46,228 nt of DNA from Kitasatospora sp. DSM 101779 (GTDB lineage: Bacteria; Actinomycetota; Actinomycetes; Streptomycetales; Streptomycetaceae): NCBI RefSeq assembly GCF_025655475.1, contig NZ_JAHTIK010000001.1, positions 3,451,387 to 3,497,614 on the forward strand, read 5' to 3'. Shown here in pieces: positions 16,072-26,375 of this stretch. Every line of letters begins with the position of its first letter. The first letter of the stretch is position 1. A program made the position numbers and the translations under genes. The notes under the pieces were generated by a model. That model had not been told where the DNA came from, searched no databases, and saw nothing but the letters and a program-made list of their open reading frames with translations.

Positions 16072-16591
16072 GCCGCTGCCGGGAGAGCGGCCGGGCGTGC
16101 TCGCCGAAGCCGAGGCCACGGTAGAGGTCCTCGCCGTCGGCGGTGGCGTGCAGGTCGATCCGGGTCACCCGGCGCCCGTCGAACCAGCCGATCAGCGCCT
16201 CGATGCAGGCCCGGGCATGGCCGCGGCGGCGCCGGCCGGGGTCGGTGCTGACGGTGAAGACGAAGCCGAACCGTCCGTCCGGGTGGCCGGGGGCGGGCAG
16301 CCGCTCCTCCAGGGTGCCGATCGCACAGGCCGCGAGCCGGCCGGGGCGGTCCGGGTCGTCCACCACGTAGGCCTGCAGGGTGCGCAGCTCCCCGGGCACG
16401 GCGAGGCGCTCGCGCAGCATCCGCTCGGCGGTCGCGCGCCACGGCCCGTCGGGCCCCTCGCCGCCGGGTTCCTCCGGCCCGTCGCCGGGTGCGGCGGCCA
16501 TCGCCGCGAACATCAGCGCCCGCAGCCGGACGAGTTCGGGGGCGTCCGCCGCGCCGGCCGGGCGCACCGCACACCGCTGGTTCGTCGTCAT
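16058..16591 (-). CDS. GNAT family N-acetyltransferase
   Basis: 177 aa. The acetyl-CoA-binding region is clear: [21 protein letters not shown] (motif A, with the R/Q-x-x-G-x-G/A pattern) followed by CIEALIGWF and the late [14 protein letters not shown]. The N-terminal [20 protein letters not shown] is the usual first strand and helix. The acceptor amine is unknown. Its 3' end overlaps the convergent sigma gene by 14 bp. It belongs to the block separating xseA from xseB. Confidence 0.88.
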   Translation of the reverse strand: MTTNQRCAVRPAGAADAPELVRLRALMFAAMAAAPGDGPEEPGGEGPDGPWRATAERMLRERLAVPGELRTLQAYVVDDPDRPGRLAACAIGTLEERLPAPGHPDGRFGFVFTVSTDPGRRRRGHARACIEALIGWFDGRRVTRIDLHATADGEDLYRGLGFGEHARPLSRQRLIAD

Positions 16592-16662
16592 GGCCGGGGA
16601 GGCTAGCCGGGGCCGGCCCCGGGCGCACCGGGTTTGTCGTCCGCAGCCCCTACGCTGGCGGC

Positions 16663-16938
16663 ATGGCAGATCAGCAGCAGGGCGGCCCGGAGACGGCGGG
16701 CGCGGGTCAGGCGGTCCGGGGCGGGGCCGGCGGCGACGAGGCGCTCGGGTACGAGCAGGCCAGGGACGCGCTGCTGGAGGTCGTGCGGCAGCTGGAGACC
16801 GGCGGCACCTCGCTGGAGGAGTCGCTGGCGCTGTGGGAGCGCGGCGAGCAGTTGGCCAAGGTCTGCCAGCGCTGGCTGGACGGCGCCCGGGCGCGACTGG
16901 ACGCGGCGCTGGCCGCCGAGGAGTCCGCCGGCGAGTGA
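16663..16938 (+). CDS. xseB: Exodeoxyribonuclease VII small subunit
   Basis: 91 aa. The core [40 protein letters not shown] and the C-terminal helix [12 protein letters not shown] is the XseB helical hairpin that wraps the XseA coiled coil. The N-terminus (about 25 residues, Gln/Gly-rich) is a variable extension. TACGCT at 16651-16656 precedes the ATG by six bases, so the mRNA is probably leaderless, giving xseB its own promoter; that fits its separation from xseA. Confidence 0.93.
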   Translation: MADQQQGGPETAGAGQAVRGGAGGDEALGYEQARDALLEVVRQLETGGTSLEESLALWERGEQLAKVCQRWLDGARARLDAALAAEESAGE

Positions 16939-16985
16939 CCGGGCGGCTGCCGGGCCGGCACGTGACCGCGACCGCACCGCGGGAC

Positions 16986-17036
16986 TGTGACCGGGGTCAC
17001 GTCTGCTTGCGGAATAGTTTAAGTTTCACCTAACGT
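16986..17036 (+). promoter_or_regulatory. CRP-like site and promoter of the nitroreductase gene
   Basis: TGTGACCGGGGTCACG (16986-17001) fits the CRP/FNR half-sites TGTGA-N6-TCACA with one end mismatch and contains the Streptomyces Crp core GTG-N8-CAC. Downstream are TTGCGG (17007-17012) and, after 18 bp, TAACGT (17031-17036). Between them TTCACCTAA matches the right half of the DmdR1 iron box; the left half does not. Confidence 0.4.
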
Positions 17037-17108
17037 TGGAGCCCGGTGAACGGTCCTCCCGGCCGTACTCGACCGCTTTCCCGTCTTCCGTTTGAGGTGG
17101 ATTCCGCA

Positions 17109-17702
17109 ATGACTCTGGCACTCGACGCCGCCGCCCAGGACCTGCTCTTCCGCGAGGCCCGTACCGCCAACACCTTCACCGACGAGCCGGTCAGCGACGA
17201 GCAGGTCCGGGCCATCTACGACCTGGTCAAGTTCGGCCCCACCGCCTTCAACCAGCAGCCGCTGCGCATCGTGCTCGTCCGCACCGACGAGGGCCGCGAG
17301 CGCCTGCTGCAGCACATGGCCGAGGGCAACCGCGCCAAGACCGCCACCGCGCCGCTGGTCGCCATCCTCGCGCAGGACAACGAGTTCCACGAGGAGCTGC
17401 CGACCCAGCTGCCGCACTTCCCGCAGGCGAAGGACATGTTCTTCTCCGAGCGCCCCGTCCGCGAGGCCTCCGCCACGCTGAACGGCGCCCTGCAGGCCGC
17501 CTACTTCATCATCGGCGTGCGCGCCGCCGGCCTGGCCGCCGGCCCGATGACCGGCTACGACGCCGCAGGCCTGAACAAGGAGTTCTTCGCCGACGGCGAG
17601 CACTCCGTGCTGGCCGTGGTCAACATCGGCAAGCCCGGCGAGGACGCCTGGTTCCCGCGCTCCCCGCGCCTGGAGTACGACGAGGTCGTCACCACCGTCT
17701 GA
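17109..17702 (+). CDS. Malonic semialdehyde reductase (nitroreductase family)
   Basis: 197 aa FMN-dependent nitroreductase fold of the RutE/HadB type. Landmarks are [34 protein letters not shown] (FMN-binding), the central [31 protein letters not shown], and the C-terminal [21 protein letters not shown]. In E. coli, RutE reduces malonic semialdehyde to 3-hydroxypropionate during pyrimidine breakdown; homologues are also general quinone or nitro reductases. ATG 17109 lies eight bases after GAGGTGG. A strong perfect hairpin follows. Its promoter region shows a CRP-like palindrome and an iron-box-like half-site. Cytoplasmic. Confidence 0.9.
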   Translation: MTLALDAAAQDLLFREARTANTFTDEPVSDEQVRAIYDLVKFGPTAFNQQPLRIVLVRTDEGRERLLQHMAEGNRAKTATAPLVAILAQDNEFHEELPTQLPHFPQAKDMFFSERPVREASATLNGALQAAYFIIGVRAAGLAAGPMTGYDAAGLNKEFFADGEHSVLAVVNIGKPGEDAWFPRSPRLEYDEVVTTV

Positions 17703-17728
17703 TCCCGCTCCGGGCCGTTCACGCCCGG

Positions 17729-17774
17729 GCACGGCGAAGGCCCCCGCGGTTCACCGCGGGGGCCTTCGCCGTGC
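17729..17774. terminator. Strong bidirectional terminator, 22-bp stem
   Basis: Perfect 22-bp inverted repeat (17729-17750 with 17753-17774) around a two-base centre, lying between the convergent nitroreductase and DUF4245 genes. The effective loop is GTTCAC. The strongest hairpin in this part of the window. Confidence 0.85.
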
Positions 17775-17815
17775 GTCCGTTCAGGCGGCGCGGGGCGCGC
17801 GCCGGGACCGTGCGC

Positions 17816-18355
17816 CTACTTCAGCGCAGCGGCCAGCTGGGCCAGCTCGTCGTAGGAGGCGGAGCCGGTGACGACCGTGGTGGCGGTGCCGACCGGGGTG
17901 GCGAGACCGCGGTACTTGGTGCCCTGGAAGCGCTGCCAGTCCTGGCCTGCGACCGGCGCGCTGCCGTCCGGCTTGCCGCCCGGCACGACGGTGCCGATCA
18001 CGTCGTCGCGGGTGCCGTTGGACTGCTCCACCGCGGCGTACTGGCCGGACGGGGTCACGAAGCCCAGGTGCCACACGGCGTTGCCCCTGCCGTCCTTGCG
18101 GTACTCGACCGAGGTCGCCCGCCACCGGTCGGAGAGCCCCTGCGGGCCGAGCACCGGGTAGGGCGCGGCGCGCTTCGCCGAGGCCAGCGCCGACCGGTAG
18201 TCGACGACGTGCACGCCGTCGCCGCCCTCGTGCGGGATGAAGAGGTATCCGAAGAAACCCACGACACCGACCGCCAGCATCGACAGGATCATGTCCCGTA
18301 CCGTCTGCCGGCCTCTCTTGCTGCTGCTGCCTGCCACCCGTCCATGGTGGACCAT
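17816..18355 (-). CDS. DUF4245 single-pass membrane protein
   Basis: 179 aa from ATG 18355; a GTG at 18337 (173 aa) is almost as likely because the conserved family start is close to [10 protein letters not shown], and neither has a good ribosome site. One membrane anchor ([20 protein letters not shown], about residues 22-41) is followed by an extracellular domain with [50 protein letters not shown] and a C-terminal [11 protein letters not shown]. This is the actinobacterial DUF4245 family, regularly found next to glpX. Function unknown. Confidence 0.85.
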   Translation of the reverse strand: MVHHGRVAGSSSKRGRQTVRDMILSMLAVGVVGFFGYLFIPHEGGDGVHVVDYRSALASAKRAAPYPVLGPQGLSDRWRATSVEYRKDGRGNAVWHLGFVTPSGQYAAVEQSNGTRDDVIGTVVPGGKPDGSAPVAGQDWQRFQGTKYRGLATPVGTATTVVTGSASYDELAQLAAALK

Positions 18356-18553
18356 GCCCCTTGCGGCCCCGACCACCGGGTACCCCCCGACGGGGTGAAG
18401 CGGGACGAACCGCCGCATACCGGCTGGTCGCGCCGGGTGCGCCACAGACACCCGTCCGGGCGGCGGATACGATCGCAGCAACCCTCACCACGGCGTTCCG
18501 ACCTGGCAGTAGTCGGGCGCTCACTGGCCGTCGCGTACAGAGAGGTAACGACG

Positions 18554-19594
18554 ATGACCACGCAGTACCCGCACCACCTCCCCAGCTCGTTGGAGGTCGC
18601 TCCGGAGGCCCCGGACCGCAACCTCGCACTGGAACTCGTACGCGTCACCGAGGCCGCCGCGCTGGCGGCGGGCCGTTGGGTCGGCCGCGGCGACAAGAAC
18701 GGCGCCGACGGCGCCGCCGTGAAGGCCATGCGCACCCTCGTCTCCACCGTCTCGATGAACGGCGTCGTCGTCATCGGCGAGGGCGAGAAGGACGAGGCCC
18801 CGATGCTGTACAACGGCGAGCGGGTCGGCGACGGCACCGGCGCCGAGTGCGACGTCGCCGTGGACCCGGTCGACGGCACCACGCTGACCGCCAAGGGCAT
18901 GCACAACGCGGTGGCCGTCCTCGCGGTCGCCGACCGCGGCACCATGTTCGACCCCAGCGCCGTCTTCTACATGGACAAGCTGGTCTGCGGCCCGGAGGCC
19001 GCCGACTTCGTCGACATCACCGCCCCGCCGGCCGTCAACATCCGCCGGGTCGCCAAGGCCAAGGGCATCGCCGTCGAGGACGTCACCGTCGTGGTGCTGG
19101 ACCGCCCCCGCCACGAGGGCCTGGTCAAGGAGATCCGCGAGGCCGGCGCCCGGATCAAGTTCATCTCCGACGGCGACGTGGCCGGCGCGATCATGGCGGC
19201 CCGCGAGGGCACCGGCGTCGACCTGCTGATGGGCGTCGGCGGCACCCCCGAGGGCATCATCGCGGCCTGCGCGATGAAGTGCATGGGCGGCGTCATCCAG
19301 GGCCGGCTGTGGCCGAAGGACGAGGCGGAGCGGCAGAAGGCGCTGGACGCCGGCCACGACCTCGACCGCGTGCTCAGCACCGACGACCTGGTCTCCGGCG
19401 AGAACGTCTTCTTCGTCGCCACCGGCATCACCGACGGCGAGCTGCTGCGCGGCGTCCACTACCGCCAGGAGACCGCCACCACCAGCTCGCTGGTGATGCG
19501 TTCCAAGAGCGGCACGATCCGGCGCATCGACTCCACCCACCGGCTGTCCAAGCTGCGGGCTTACAGCGCCATCGACTTCGACCGCGCCAACTGA
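18554..19594 (+). CDS. glpX: Class II fructose-1,6-bisphosphatase
   Basis: 346 aa, normal for GlpX. It hydrolyses fructose-1,6-bisphosphate in gluconeogenesis. The metal site is seen in [15 protein letters not shown] and [13 protein letters not shown] (inositol phosphatase superfamily), with later [20 protein letters not shown] and the substrate-binding [19 protein letters not shown] follows AGAGGTAACG. The divergent gap holds TACGAT, a likely -10. It is isolated by a hairpin on its 3' side. With pckG at 43 kb it provides two key gluconeogenic enzymes in this window, though far apart. Confidence 0.97.
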   Translation: MTTQYPHHLPSSLEVAPEAPDRNLALELVRVTEAAALAAGRWVGRGDKNGADGAAVKAMRTLVSTVSMNGVVVIGEGEKDEAPMLYNGERVGDGTGAECDVAVDPVDGTTLTAKGMHNAVAVLAVADRGTMFDPSAVFYMDKLVCGPEAADFVDITAPPAVNIRRVAKAKGIAVEDVTVVVLDRPRHEGLVKEIREAGARIKFISDGDVAGAIMAAREGTGVDLLMGVGGTPEGIIAACAMKCMGGVIQGRLWPKDEAERQKALDAGHDLDRVLSTDDLVSGENVFFVATGITDGELLRGVHYRQETATTSSLVMRSKSGTIRRIDSTHRLSKLRAYSAIDFDRAN

Positions 19595-19610
19595 CGCGGT
19601 CCGTCGGGAA

Positions 19611-19645
19611 CGGCGGCCCCGGGCACCTCGTGCCCGGGGCCGCCG
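19611..19645. terminator. Terminator between glpX and whiB-like gene
   Basis: Perfect 16-bp stem (19611-19626 with 19630-19645), loop CTC. It lies between two convergent genes and can serve both. Confidence 0.8.
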
Positions 19646-19649
19646 CACG

Positions 19650-20036
19650 TCAGCCGGCTATCCGGCCCGTCGACACCCGCCGTGCCTCGCGCAGCTCCGC
19701 CTCCCGGCGCCGCCGCCGGGCCAGCACCACCCGCCGCTCGGCCGCGGTCAGCCCGCCCCACACCCCGTACGGCTCCGGCATCGCCAGCGCGTGCTCGCGG
19801 CACTCCAGCAGCACGGGGCACCGGGCGCAGACCTGCTTGGCCTGCTCCTCGCGCGAGAGCCTGGCCGCCGTCGGCTCCTTGGACGGCGCGAAGAACAGCC
19901 CGGCCTCGTCGCGGCGGCAGGCCGCCCCGGTGTGCCACGGGCTGTCCTCCAGCGGGTCCGCAGGGGCCGCCACCGCCACCGGACTGCGGCGGACGGCGGC
20001 GGAGCCGGTGGCGCTGGACTCGATGGGATGCAGCAC
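19650..20036 (-). CDS. WhiB-like iron-sulfur transcription factor
   Basis: 128 aa. Four Cys (Cys40, Cys70, Cys73, Cys79) in the C-x29-C-x2-C-x5-C pattern bind a [4Fe-4S] cluster that reacts with NO or O2; GVWGG (91-95) is the family turn, followed by the basic C-terminal helix (ERRVVLARRRRREAELREARR) that binds DNA. Wbl proteins act with the principal sigma factor in development or stress. Its position beside glpX and the DUF1707 gene corresponds to the locus called wblI in S. coelicolor as I recall it, so orthology is likely but not proven. It has a longer N-terminal tail than WhiB itself. Confidence 0.92.
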   Translation of the reverse strand: MLHPIESSATGSAAVRRSPVAVAAPADPLEDSPWHTGAACRRDEAGLFFAPSKEPTAARLSREEQAKQVCARCPVLLECREHALAMPEPYGVWGGLTAAERRVVLARRRRREAELREARRVSTGRIAG

Positions 20037-20292
20037 GGCTACTCCTGACGCGGTACGGGACTCGGGGAAGCTCGTCCCTGCCCGACTGCCCCGTGCCCAC
20101 CCGCCGCGGCGCCGCCGCCGTACGGGATCACAGCCGTAACAGGAACCGATGTGCGTGGGGAACTACCCCCTCGCCCTCCGATTCATGCACACCGCACGCA
20201 ACCGGCTACTCCCTGCACTCGACACAACGGCGAGTGCCCGCAGCGCAGTTGGCCGGGCGGCAGGCTCCGCGCCCGGCCCGCACCCGGCACCG

Positions 20293-21027
20293 TCAGCGGT
20301 CGAGCTGCTTGCGCGCCCACTCCCGGAGCTTCTTGCCGCGGCGCGGCTTGGCCTCGCAGCCGCCGAAGATCGCCGCGCCCTTCACCCGCACCACCGGCGC
20401 GTACGGGTCGGCCGCGGTCTGCTCGCGCACCGAGAAGCCGCCGAAGATGCCCACCCCGCCGCCGTGAAGGCTGACGTTCTCCGGCACCTTGATGTCCACC
20501 CCACCGAAGATCGCGGTCACCTCGATGACCACCTCCGGCGACTCGAAGACCGCGTCGGTGAGGTCGATCTCCACCCCGCCGAAGACCGCCACGGCCTTCA
20601 GGTGCGGGCCGACCCGCCAGCGGCCCTTGCGCTCCGCCCCGCCGAAGACCGCCACCATGGTCGGCGCCTCCTGCCGGGCCGGCGGCAGCGGCGCGCGCTG
20701 CTGCTGCAGCGGCGGCTTCTCCATCGACAGCGGCGCGCCGGCGGTGGCCGGCAGGTCCCGGGTGAGCGGGACGAGGTCGCCGAAGGTCTTCGCGGCGTAC
20801 GCGGCCTCGATCCGCTCCGAGTGCTCCTCCACCGTCAGCCGGCCCTCCGCGTACGCGTCGCGCAACAGGTCGGCGACCCGCTCTCGGTCCGCGTCCGAGC
20901 ACCGCAGCTCGGCCTCGGCGACCGGCGCGGCGACCGCGGGCTGCGCCTGCGGGACGGCGGCCGGCTCCTGCGTGGTCATGGGTACGGGCTGCTGCCCCTG
21001 GTCGTCGGGCGACGGCGAAGTGTCCAC
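20293..21027 (-). CDS. DUF1707 and LiaF-like cell envelope protein
   Basis: 244 aa from GTG 21027. Residues 40-95 (ELRCSDADRERVADLLRDAY, GRLTVEEHSERIEAAY, LTRDLP) are the DUF1707 (SHOCT-like) domain. The C-terminal half repeats the AVFGG/IFGG beta motif (MVAVFGGAERKG, VAVFGGVEIDL, AIFGGVDIKVP, GIFGGFSV, AIFGGCEAK), the stacked beta structure of the LiaF C-terminal/cell-wall-active antibiotic response domain. No membrane segment is visible in this version. TAGGCT ends six bases before the GTG, so the transcript is probably leaderless. Possibly an envelope stress factor; the mechanism is unknown. Confidence 0.87.
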   Translation of the reverse strand: MDTSPSPDDQGQQPVPMTTQEPAAVPQAQPAVAAPVAEAELRCSDADRERVADLLRDAYAEGRLTVEEHSERIEAAYAAKTFGDLVPLTRDLPATAGAPLSMEKPPLQQQRAPLPPARQEAPTMVAVFGGAERKGRWRVGPHLKAVAVFGGVEIDLTDAVFESPEVVIEVTAIFGGVDIKVPENVSLHGGGVGIFGGFSVREQTAADPYAPVVRVKGAAIFGGCEAKPRRGKKLREWARKQLDR

Positions 21028-21187
21028 GCCCAAAGCCTAGCCACCGGGATCACTCCGAACGAGAGTTCGGCGAAGAATGGCGTGAGCCCCGTCACGCAGG
21101 CTCACCTGCGCTCCGCCGCCGCGCCGCCTGCACCTACATTGGAGGGTGCTTCGCAGACGCAGCCGACCCGCTTAAGGATCTCTCCCC

Positions 21188-22852
<1,665 letters not shown>

Positions 22853-22862
22853 GCGCACAACG

Positions 22863-22898
22863 GCGCGCGCCCCGGTCCGCGAGGACCGGGGCGCGCGC
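22863..22898. terminator. Terminator after fumarase gene
   Basis: Perfect 16-bp stem (22863-22878 with 22883-22898) closed by a GCGA tetraloop, between convergent fumarase and small-peptide genes. Confidence 0.8.
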
Positions 22899-22913
22899 TG
22901 TGCGTGCTTCAGG

Positions 22914-23114
22914 TCAGGGGCAGCTGGTCACGTTGCCGAGCGGCTCGAAGGTCTCGTCGGTCTTCGGGTCCGCCTTGACCGGCTGCTCGCCGGCCGGCTC
23001 CTCCGGCTGCTCGGCGAGGACCGAAAGCGCCTGCTCGATCGCGTTCGGGTCGACCGGAGCAGCGGTGTGCTCGGCGGCGACGGGCTCGGTCGGGGTGGTG
23101 GTCTCGTCGGCCAT
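22914..23114 (-). CDS. 66-aa acidic peptide next to SARP regulator
   Basis: 66 aa, ATG preceded by GAAAGGCGG. The N-terminal 50 residues are acidic and rich in Thr, Pro, Ala and Glu (MADETTTPTEPVAAEHTAAP; one short helix around IEQALSVLAEQ); the last residues, ETFEPLGNVTSCP, differ in character and hold the only Cys. No signal peptide or membrane segment. I do not recognise the family. It faces a 991-aa AfsR-type regulator, and its promoter carries an 11-bp-spaced heptad repeat of the kind SARPs bind. Two readings fit: a small effector analogous to AfsS, the short protein activated by AfsR, or a leader-plus-core precursor of a modified peptide. No modifying enzyme is adjacent, which weakens the second. 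Confidence 0.72.
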   Translation of the reverse strand: MADETTTPTEPVAAEHTAAPVDPNAIEQALSVLAEQPEEPAGEQPVKADPKTDETFEPLGNVTSCP

Positions 23115-23177
23115 GGTGCGCCGCCTTTCAGGTCATCAGATCTCGGCGCTCTGGATCGTCCCGGGCGCCAGCCCAGT

Positions 23178-23208
23178 ATCGTAGGGGTCGTTAAATGTCT
23201 TATAAACG
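23178..23208 (-). promoter_or_regulatory. Promoter of the small peptide with SARP-type repeats
   Basis: On the minus strand: CGTTTAT (23208-23202), spacer AAGA, CATTTAA (23197-23191), seven bases, then TACGAT (23183-23178). The heptads match at 5 of 7 positions with an 11-bp period and end seven bases before the -10, the geometry described for SARP operators. The stretch is strikingly AT-rich. The predicted 5' leader is about 57 nt. Confidence 0.5.
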
Positions 23209-23322
23209 TCCCGTCCTGCGCACGGTTCGCGGATGTTTGCGCGCTTCCTCATAAGCTGACGCCCCGCCATTCGGCCGGGAGACGCGACAGGGAACCACCG
23301 ACATACGCCTTCGGGGGAGGAC

Positions 23323-26298
23323 ATGGAGCTTCAGGGGACGGCGCCGGCCGATGCGCTGCGCTTCCAGGTGCTCGGCCCCGTCCAGGCCTGGCGCGGGGAC
23401 GAGCAGCTCGCGCTGGGTTCGCCGCAGCAACAGGCGGTACTGGCGGCCCTGCTGCTCAACCGGGGCCGGCCGGTGACCACCGACGACCTGGTGGACGGCA
23501 TCTGGGGCGACCGTACCCCGCCGCAGGCCGTGGCCGCGCTCCGCACGTACATTTCACGCCTGCGGTCGGTCATCGAGCCCAACCGGGCCGTACGCAAACC
23601 GGCCGAGATTCTGGTCTCGGTCAGTGACGGCTACGCGCTGCGCATCCCGGACGGCTCGCTCGACCTCGCGGCCTTCGAGAGCCGGGTCGCGCAGGCCGCC
23701 GACGCCCGGGCCGACGGCGACTTCCGCACCTCCCACGAATCGCTGCTGGCGGCGCTCGCCCTGTGGCGCGGCAGACCGCTGCCGGGCATCCCCGGCCCCT
23801 ATGCGGAGACCCAGCGCACCCGGCTGTCCGAGCGGCAGCTCACCGTTGCGGAGGAGCGCTGCGCGACCGCGCTCGAGGTCGGTCTGCACGCGGAGGTGGT
23901 GTCGGAACTCAGCGCACTCGCCGCGGCACACCCGCTGCGCGAGCGGCTGCGCGAGCTGCTGATGCTCGCCCTGTACCGGTGCGGCCGGCAGGCGGAGTCG
24001 CTCGGCGTCTACGCGGACACCCGCAAGCTGCTGATCGACGAGCTCGGTGTGGAGCCCGGCAGCGGGCTCGCCGCCATGCACGCGCGGATCCTGGCCGGCG
24101 ACCCCGCGCTGATGCCCGCCGCGGCGGTGGCCGCTCCGCTCGCCGACGAGGAGCCGTCGGCCTTCGTCCCGCCCGCCCAACTGCCCGCCGACGTCTCCGA
24201 CTTCAGCGGCCGCAGCAAGATCGTGAGCGAGCTGCGGGACGTGCTGCGGGGCGGCTCCGGCCAGGCCGTGGTGGTCACCTCGCTGGCCGGCATCGGCGGC
24301 GTCGGCAAGACCACCCTCGCGGTGCACGTCGCGCACGGCCTGCGCCCGGACTTCCCGGACGGCCAGCTGTACGTGGACCTGCGCGGCGCCGGTGCCTCGC
24401 CCGCCGACCCGGCCGTGGTGCTCGGCGACTTCCTGCACGCGCTGGGTGCCCCCGACGCGCCCGACTCGCTCGACCAGCGTTCGGCCCTCTACCGCTCGCT
24501 GCTGGCCGACAAGCGGATGCTGATCCTGCTCGACAACGCCAGGGACGCACGGCAGTTGACGCCGCTGATCCCCGGCGTCTCCGGCAACGCCGTCATGGTG
24601 ACCAGCCGTTCGCGGCTGGCGGAGATCCCCGGCGCCCACCTGGTGGACATCGAGGAGCTCAGCCCGGACGAGGCGCTGGCGCTGTTCTCCGCGATCGTCG
24701 GTCACGACCGGGTGGCGGCCGAGCCGGCGGCCGCGCTGGCCGTGGTGACCGCCTGCGGCTTCCTGCCGCTCGCGGTCCGCATCGCCGCGGCCCGGTTGGC
24801 GAGCCGCCCCCGTTGGAGCGTCTCCGACCTGGCCCGTCGGTTAGCCGACCAGCGCAACCGCCTCCAGGAGCTCCAGCTCGGCAACCTCGCGGTGGAGACC
24901 ACCATCGGCCTCGGCTACGCCCAGCTGCAGCCGGACGAGGCCCGGGCCTTCAGGCTGCTGTCCGTGGTGGACTCACCGGACCTGCCGCTGCCGGCCGTCG
25001 CCGCACTGCTCGGAACCGACGAGCAGACCGCGGAGGACCTCGCCGAGGCCCTGGTCGAGGCCAACATGCTGGAGTGCTTCACACCGGGCCGGTACCGCTA
25101 CCACGACCTGCTCCGGCTGTTCGCACAGCGGCAGAACGAGAAGCTCGGTGACACCGGCACCCAGCAGGGCGCCCTGTCCCGGCTGTTGGACCTCCTGCTC
25201 GCCAGCCTGCAGAACGCCGCCCGGGTCATCGAGCCGGACGACGAGCTGACGGAGCTGCTGCACACCCCGGCCACTGCGGGCCTGCTGATGGACGACAGCG
25301 CCTCGGCCCGGGAATGGCTGCGGACCGAACTCTCCCTGGTACTCAGTGCCGTGGAGCGGGCCGTTCGGGAGCCGGTGGAGCTGCTCCGACCCGGGGTCGA
25401 CCTGGTGCTCGTCCTGCGCGCCCTGGTCGAGGACCCGACGCTCGGGCGGCGGATCGGCGAGGCGCTGCGGACGGCCGCGGCCAATGCGCAGCAGTACGAG
25501 GACACCGATGCCCTGGCGCGGATCCACTACGCGCTGGGCCATCTCCAGCAGATGGCGGGCGAGCTCGCCGAGGCCGAGTCCTCGCTGCGGCAGAGTCTTG
25601 CGCTCCAGGAGCCGGAGGCCTGCACGCACCTGCGGATCTCGGCGGCCAACGAGCTGGCGGTGGTGCTGATCCTGGCCGGACGCCCGGCCGAGGCGCTGCC
25701 GTTCTACCAGCAGGCGCACGAGATCAGCCGCAGCCTCGGCGCGGCGATCGGCGAGGCGCGGCTGCTGGCCAACATGGCTCGGGCGTACGTGGGTCTCGAC
25801 CGGCACGAGGAGGCCGTCGATTCGGCCCGGGCCGCGGTCGCGGCCGCCCGGACCTCCGGCAACACGCCCTGCCTGGGCGACACCCTCTACCAGCTCGGCG
25901 TGGTGCTGCGGGCGACCGGCTCCACGGCGGAGGCGGCGACGGTCCTCCGTGAGGCGCACGAGCTCTTCCAGTCCCAGCAGTACCGCTTCTGGGAGGGCTA
26001 CTCGCTGGCCCGGCTGGCGGCCTGTCTGGTGGACGAGGGCCGGTACGCGGAGGCGGCCGCCGCGGCCGGGGAGTCACTGTCGATCGCGCAGGAGATCGAC
26101 GCCGCCTACTGCCAGGGCCTGGCCAATGCCGCGCTGGGCGAGGCGCTCCTGGAGTTGGGGCAGCCCGCTCGCGGGCTGGCCTGCCTCCAGGAGGCGCACT
26201 CGGTCTTCAGCCGGCTCGGTGTGCCCGAGGCCCAGCCCGTGCGGGACCTCATCGCGGTGCAGGAGCACACCGAGCCCTTCTCTCCCCCCGCGCCGTAG
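23323..26298 (+). CDS. AfsR/SARP family transcriptional activator
   Basis: 991 aa, as long as AfsR. Order: N-terminal OmpR-type winged helix (about 12-100: FQVLGPVQAWRGDEQLALGS, VTTDDLVDGIWGD, LRTYISRLRSVIEP), bacterial transcriptional activation domain (about 105-255, ending LIDELGVEPGSGLAAMHARIL), an NB-ARC ATPase with Walker A GIGGVGKTT (about 323-331), Walker B MLILLDNA and the LPLAVRIAAARLA segment, then TPR repeats from about residue 730 to the end. Such proteins bind direct heptad repeats and recruit RNA polymerase, often for secondary metabolism, with ATP hydrolysis and TPRs sensing signals. The divergent 66-aa peptide gene, with matching repeats in its promoter, is the probable target. 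No biosynthetic cluster is visible around it. Confidence 0.94.
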   Translation: MELQGTAPADALRFQVLGPVQAWRGDEQLALGSPQQQAVLAALLLNRGRPVTTDDLVDGIWGDRTPPQAVAALRTYISRLRSVIEPNRAVRKPAEILVSVSDGYALRIPDGSLDLAAFESRVAQAADARADGDFRTSHESLLAALALWRGRPLPGIPGPYAETQRTRLSERQLTVAEERCATALEVGLHAEVVSELSALAAAHPLRERLRELLMLALYRCGRQAESLGVYADTRKLLIDELGVEPGSGLAAMHARILAGDPALMPAAAVAAPLADEEPSAFVPPAQLPADVSDFSGRSKIVSELRDVLRGGSGQAVVVTSLAGIGGVGKTTLAVHVAHGLRPDFPDGQLYVDLRGAGASPADPAVVLGDFLHALGAPDAPDSLDQRSALYRSLLADKRMLILLDNARDARQLTPLIPGVSGNAVMVTSRSRLAEIPGAHLVDIEELSPDEALALFSAIVGHDRVAAEPAAALAVVTACGFLPLAVRIAAARLASRPRWSVSDLARRLADQRNRLQELQLGNLAVETTIGLGYAQLQPDEARAFRLLSVVDSPDLPLPAVAALLGTDEQTAEDLAEALVEANMLECFTPGRYRYHDLLRLFAQRQNEKLGDTGTQQGALSRLLDLLLASLQNAARVIEPDDELTELLHTPATAGLLMDDSASAREWLRTELSLVLSAVERAVREPVELLRPGVDLVLVLRALVEDPTLGRRIGEALRTAAANAQQYEDTDALARIHYALGHLQQMAGELAEAESSLRQSLALQEPEACTHLRISAANELAVVLILAGRPAEALPFYQQAHEISRSLGAAIGEARLLANMARAYVGLDRHEEAVDSARAAVAAARTSGNTPCLGDTLYQLGVVLRATGSTAEAATVLREAHELFQSQQYRFWEGYSLARLAACLVDEGRYAEAAAAAGESLSIAQEIDAAYCQGLANAALGEALLELGQPARGLACLQEAHSVFSRLGVPEAQPVRDLIAVQEHTEPFSPPAP

Positions 26299-26343
26299 GC
26301 CGTCCGTCCCCCCGACGGGCGGCCTCTCCCCCTTGGGGCGCCG

Positions 26344-26375
26344 GCGTTCCCGCAGCCCCCCGGCTGCGGGAACGC
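26344..26375. terminator. Terminator after SARP gene
   Basis: Perfect 14-bp stem (26344-26357 with 26362-26375), four-C loop, followed by TTTGA. An imperfect hairpin (GGCCGTCCGTC with GACGGGCGGCC) directly after the stop codon may add to it. Confidence 0.8.

Noticed and set aside
22914..23114. Firm call of a lanthipeptide or lasso precursor
   Set aside because: The Cys and Thr/Ser at the C-terminus are suggestive, but there is no synthetase, cyclase, protease or transporter gene nearby and the leader has no known motif; kept as a hypothesis only.
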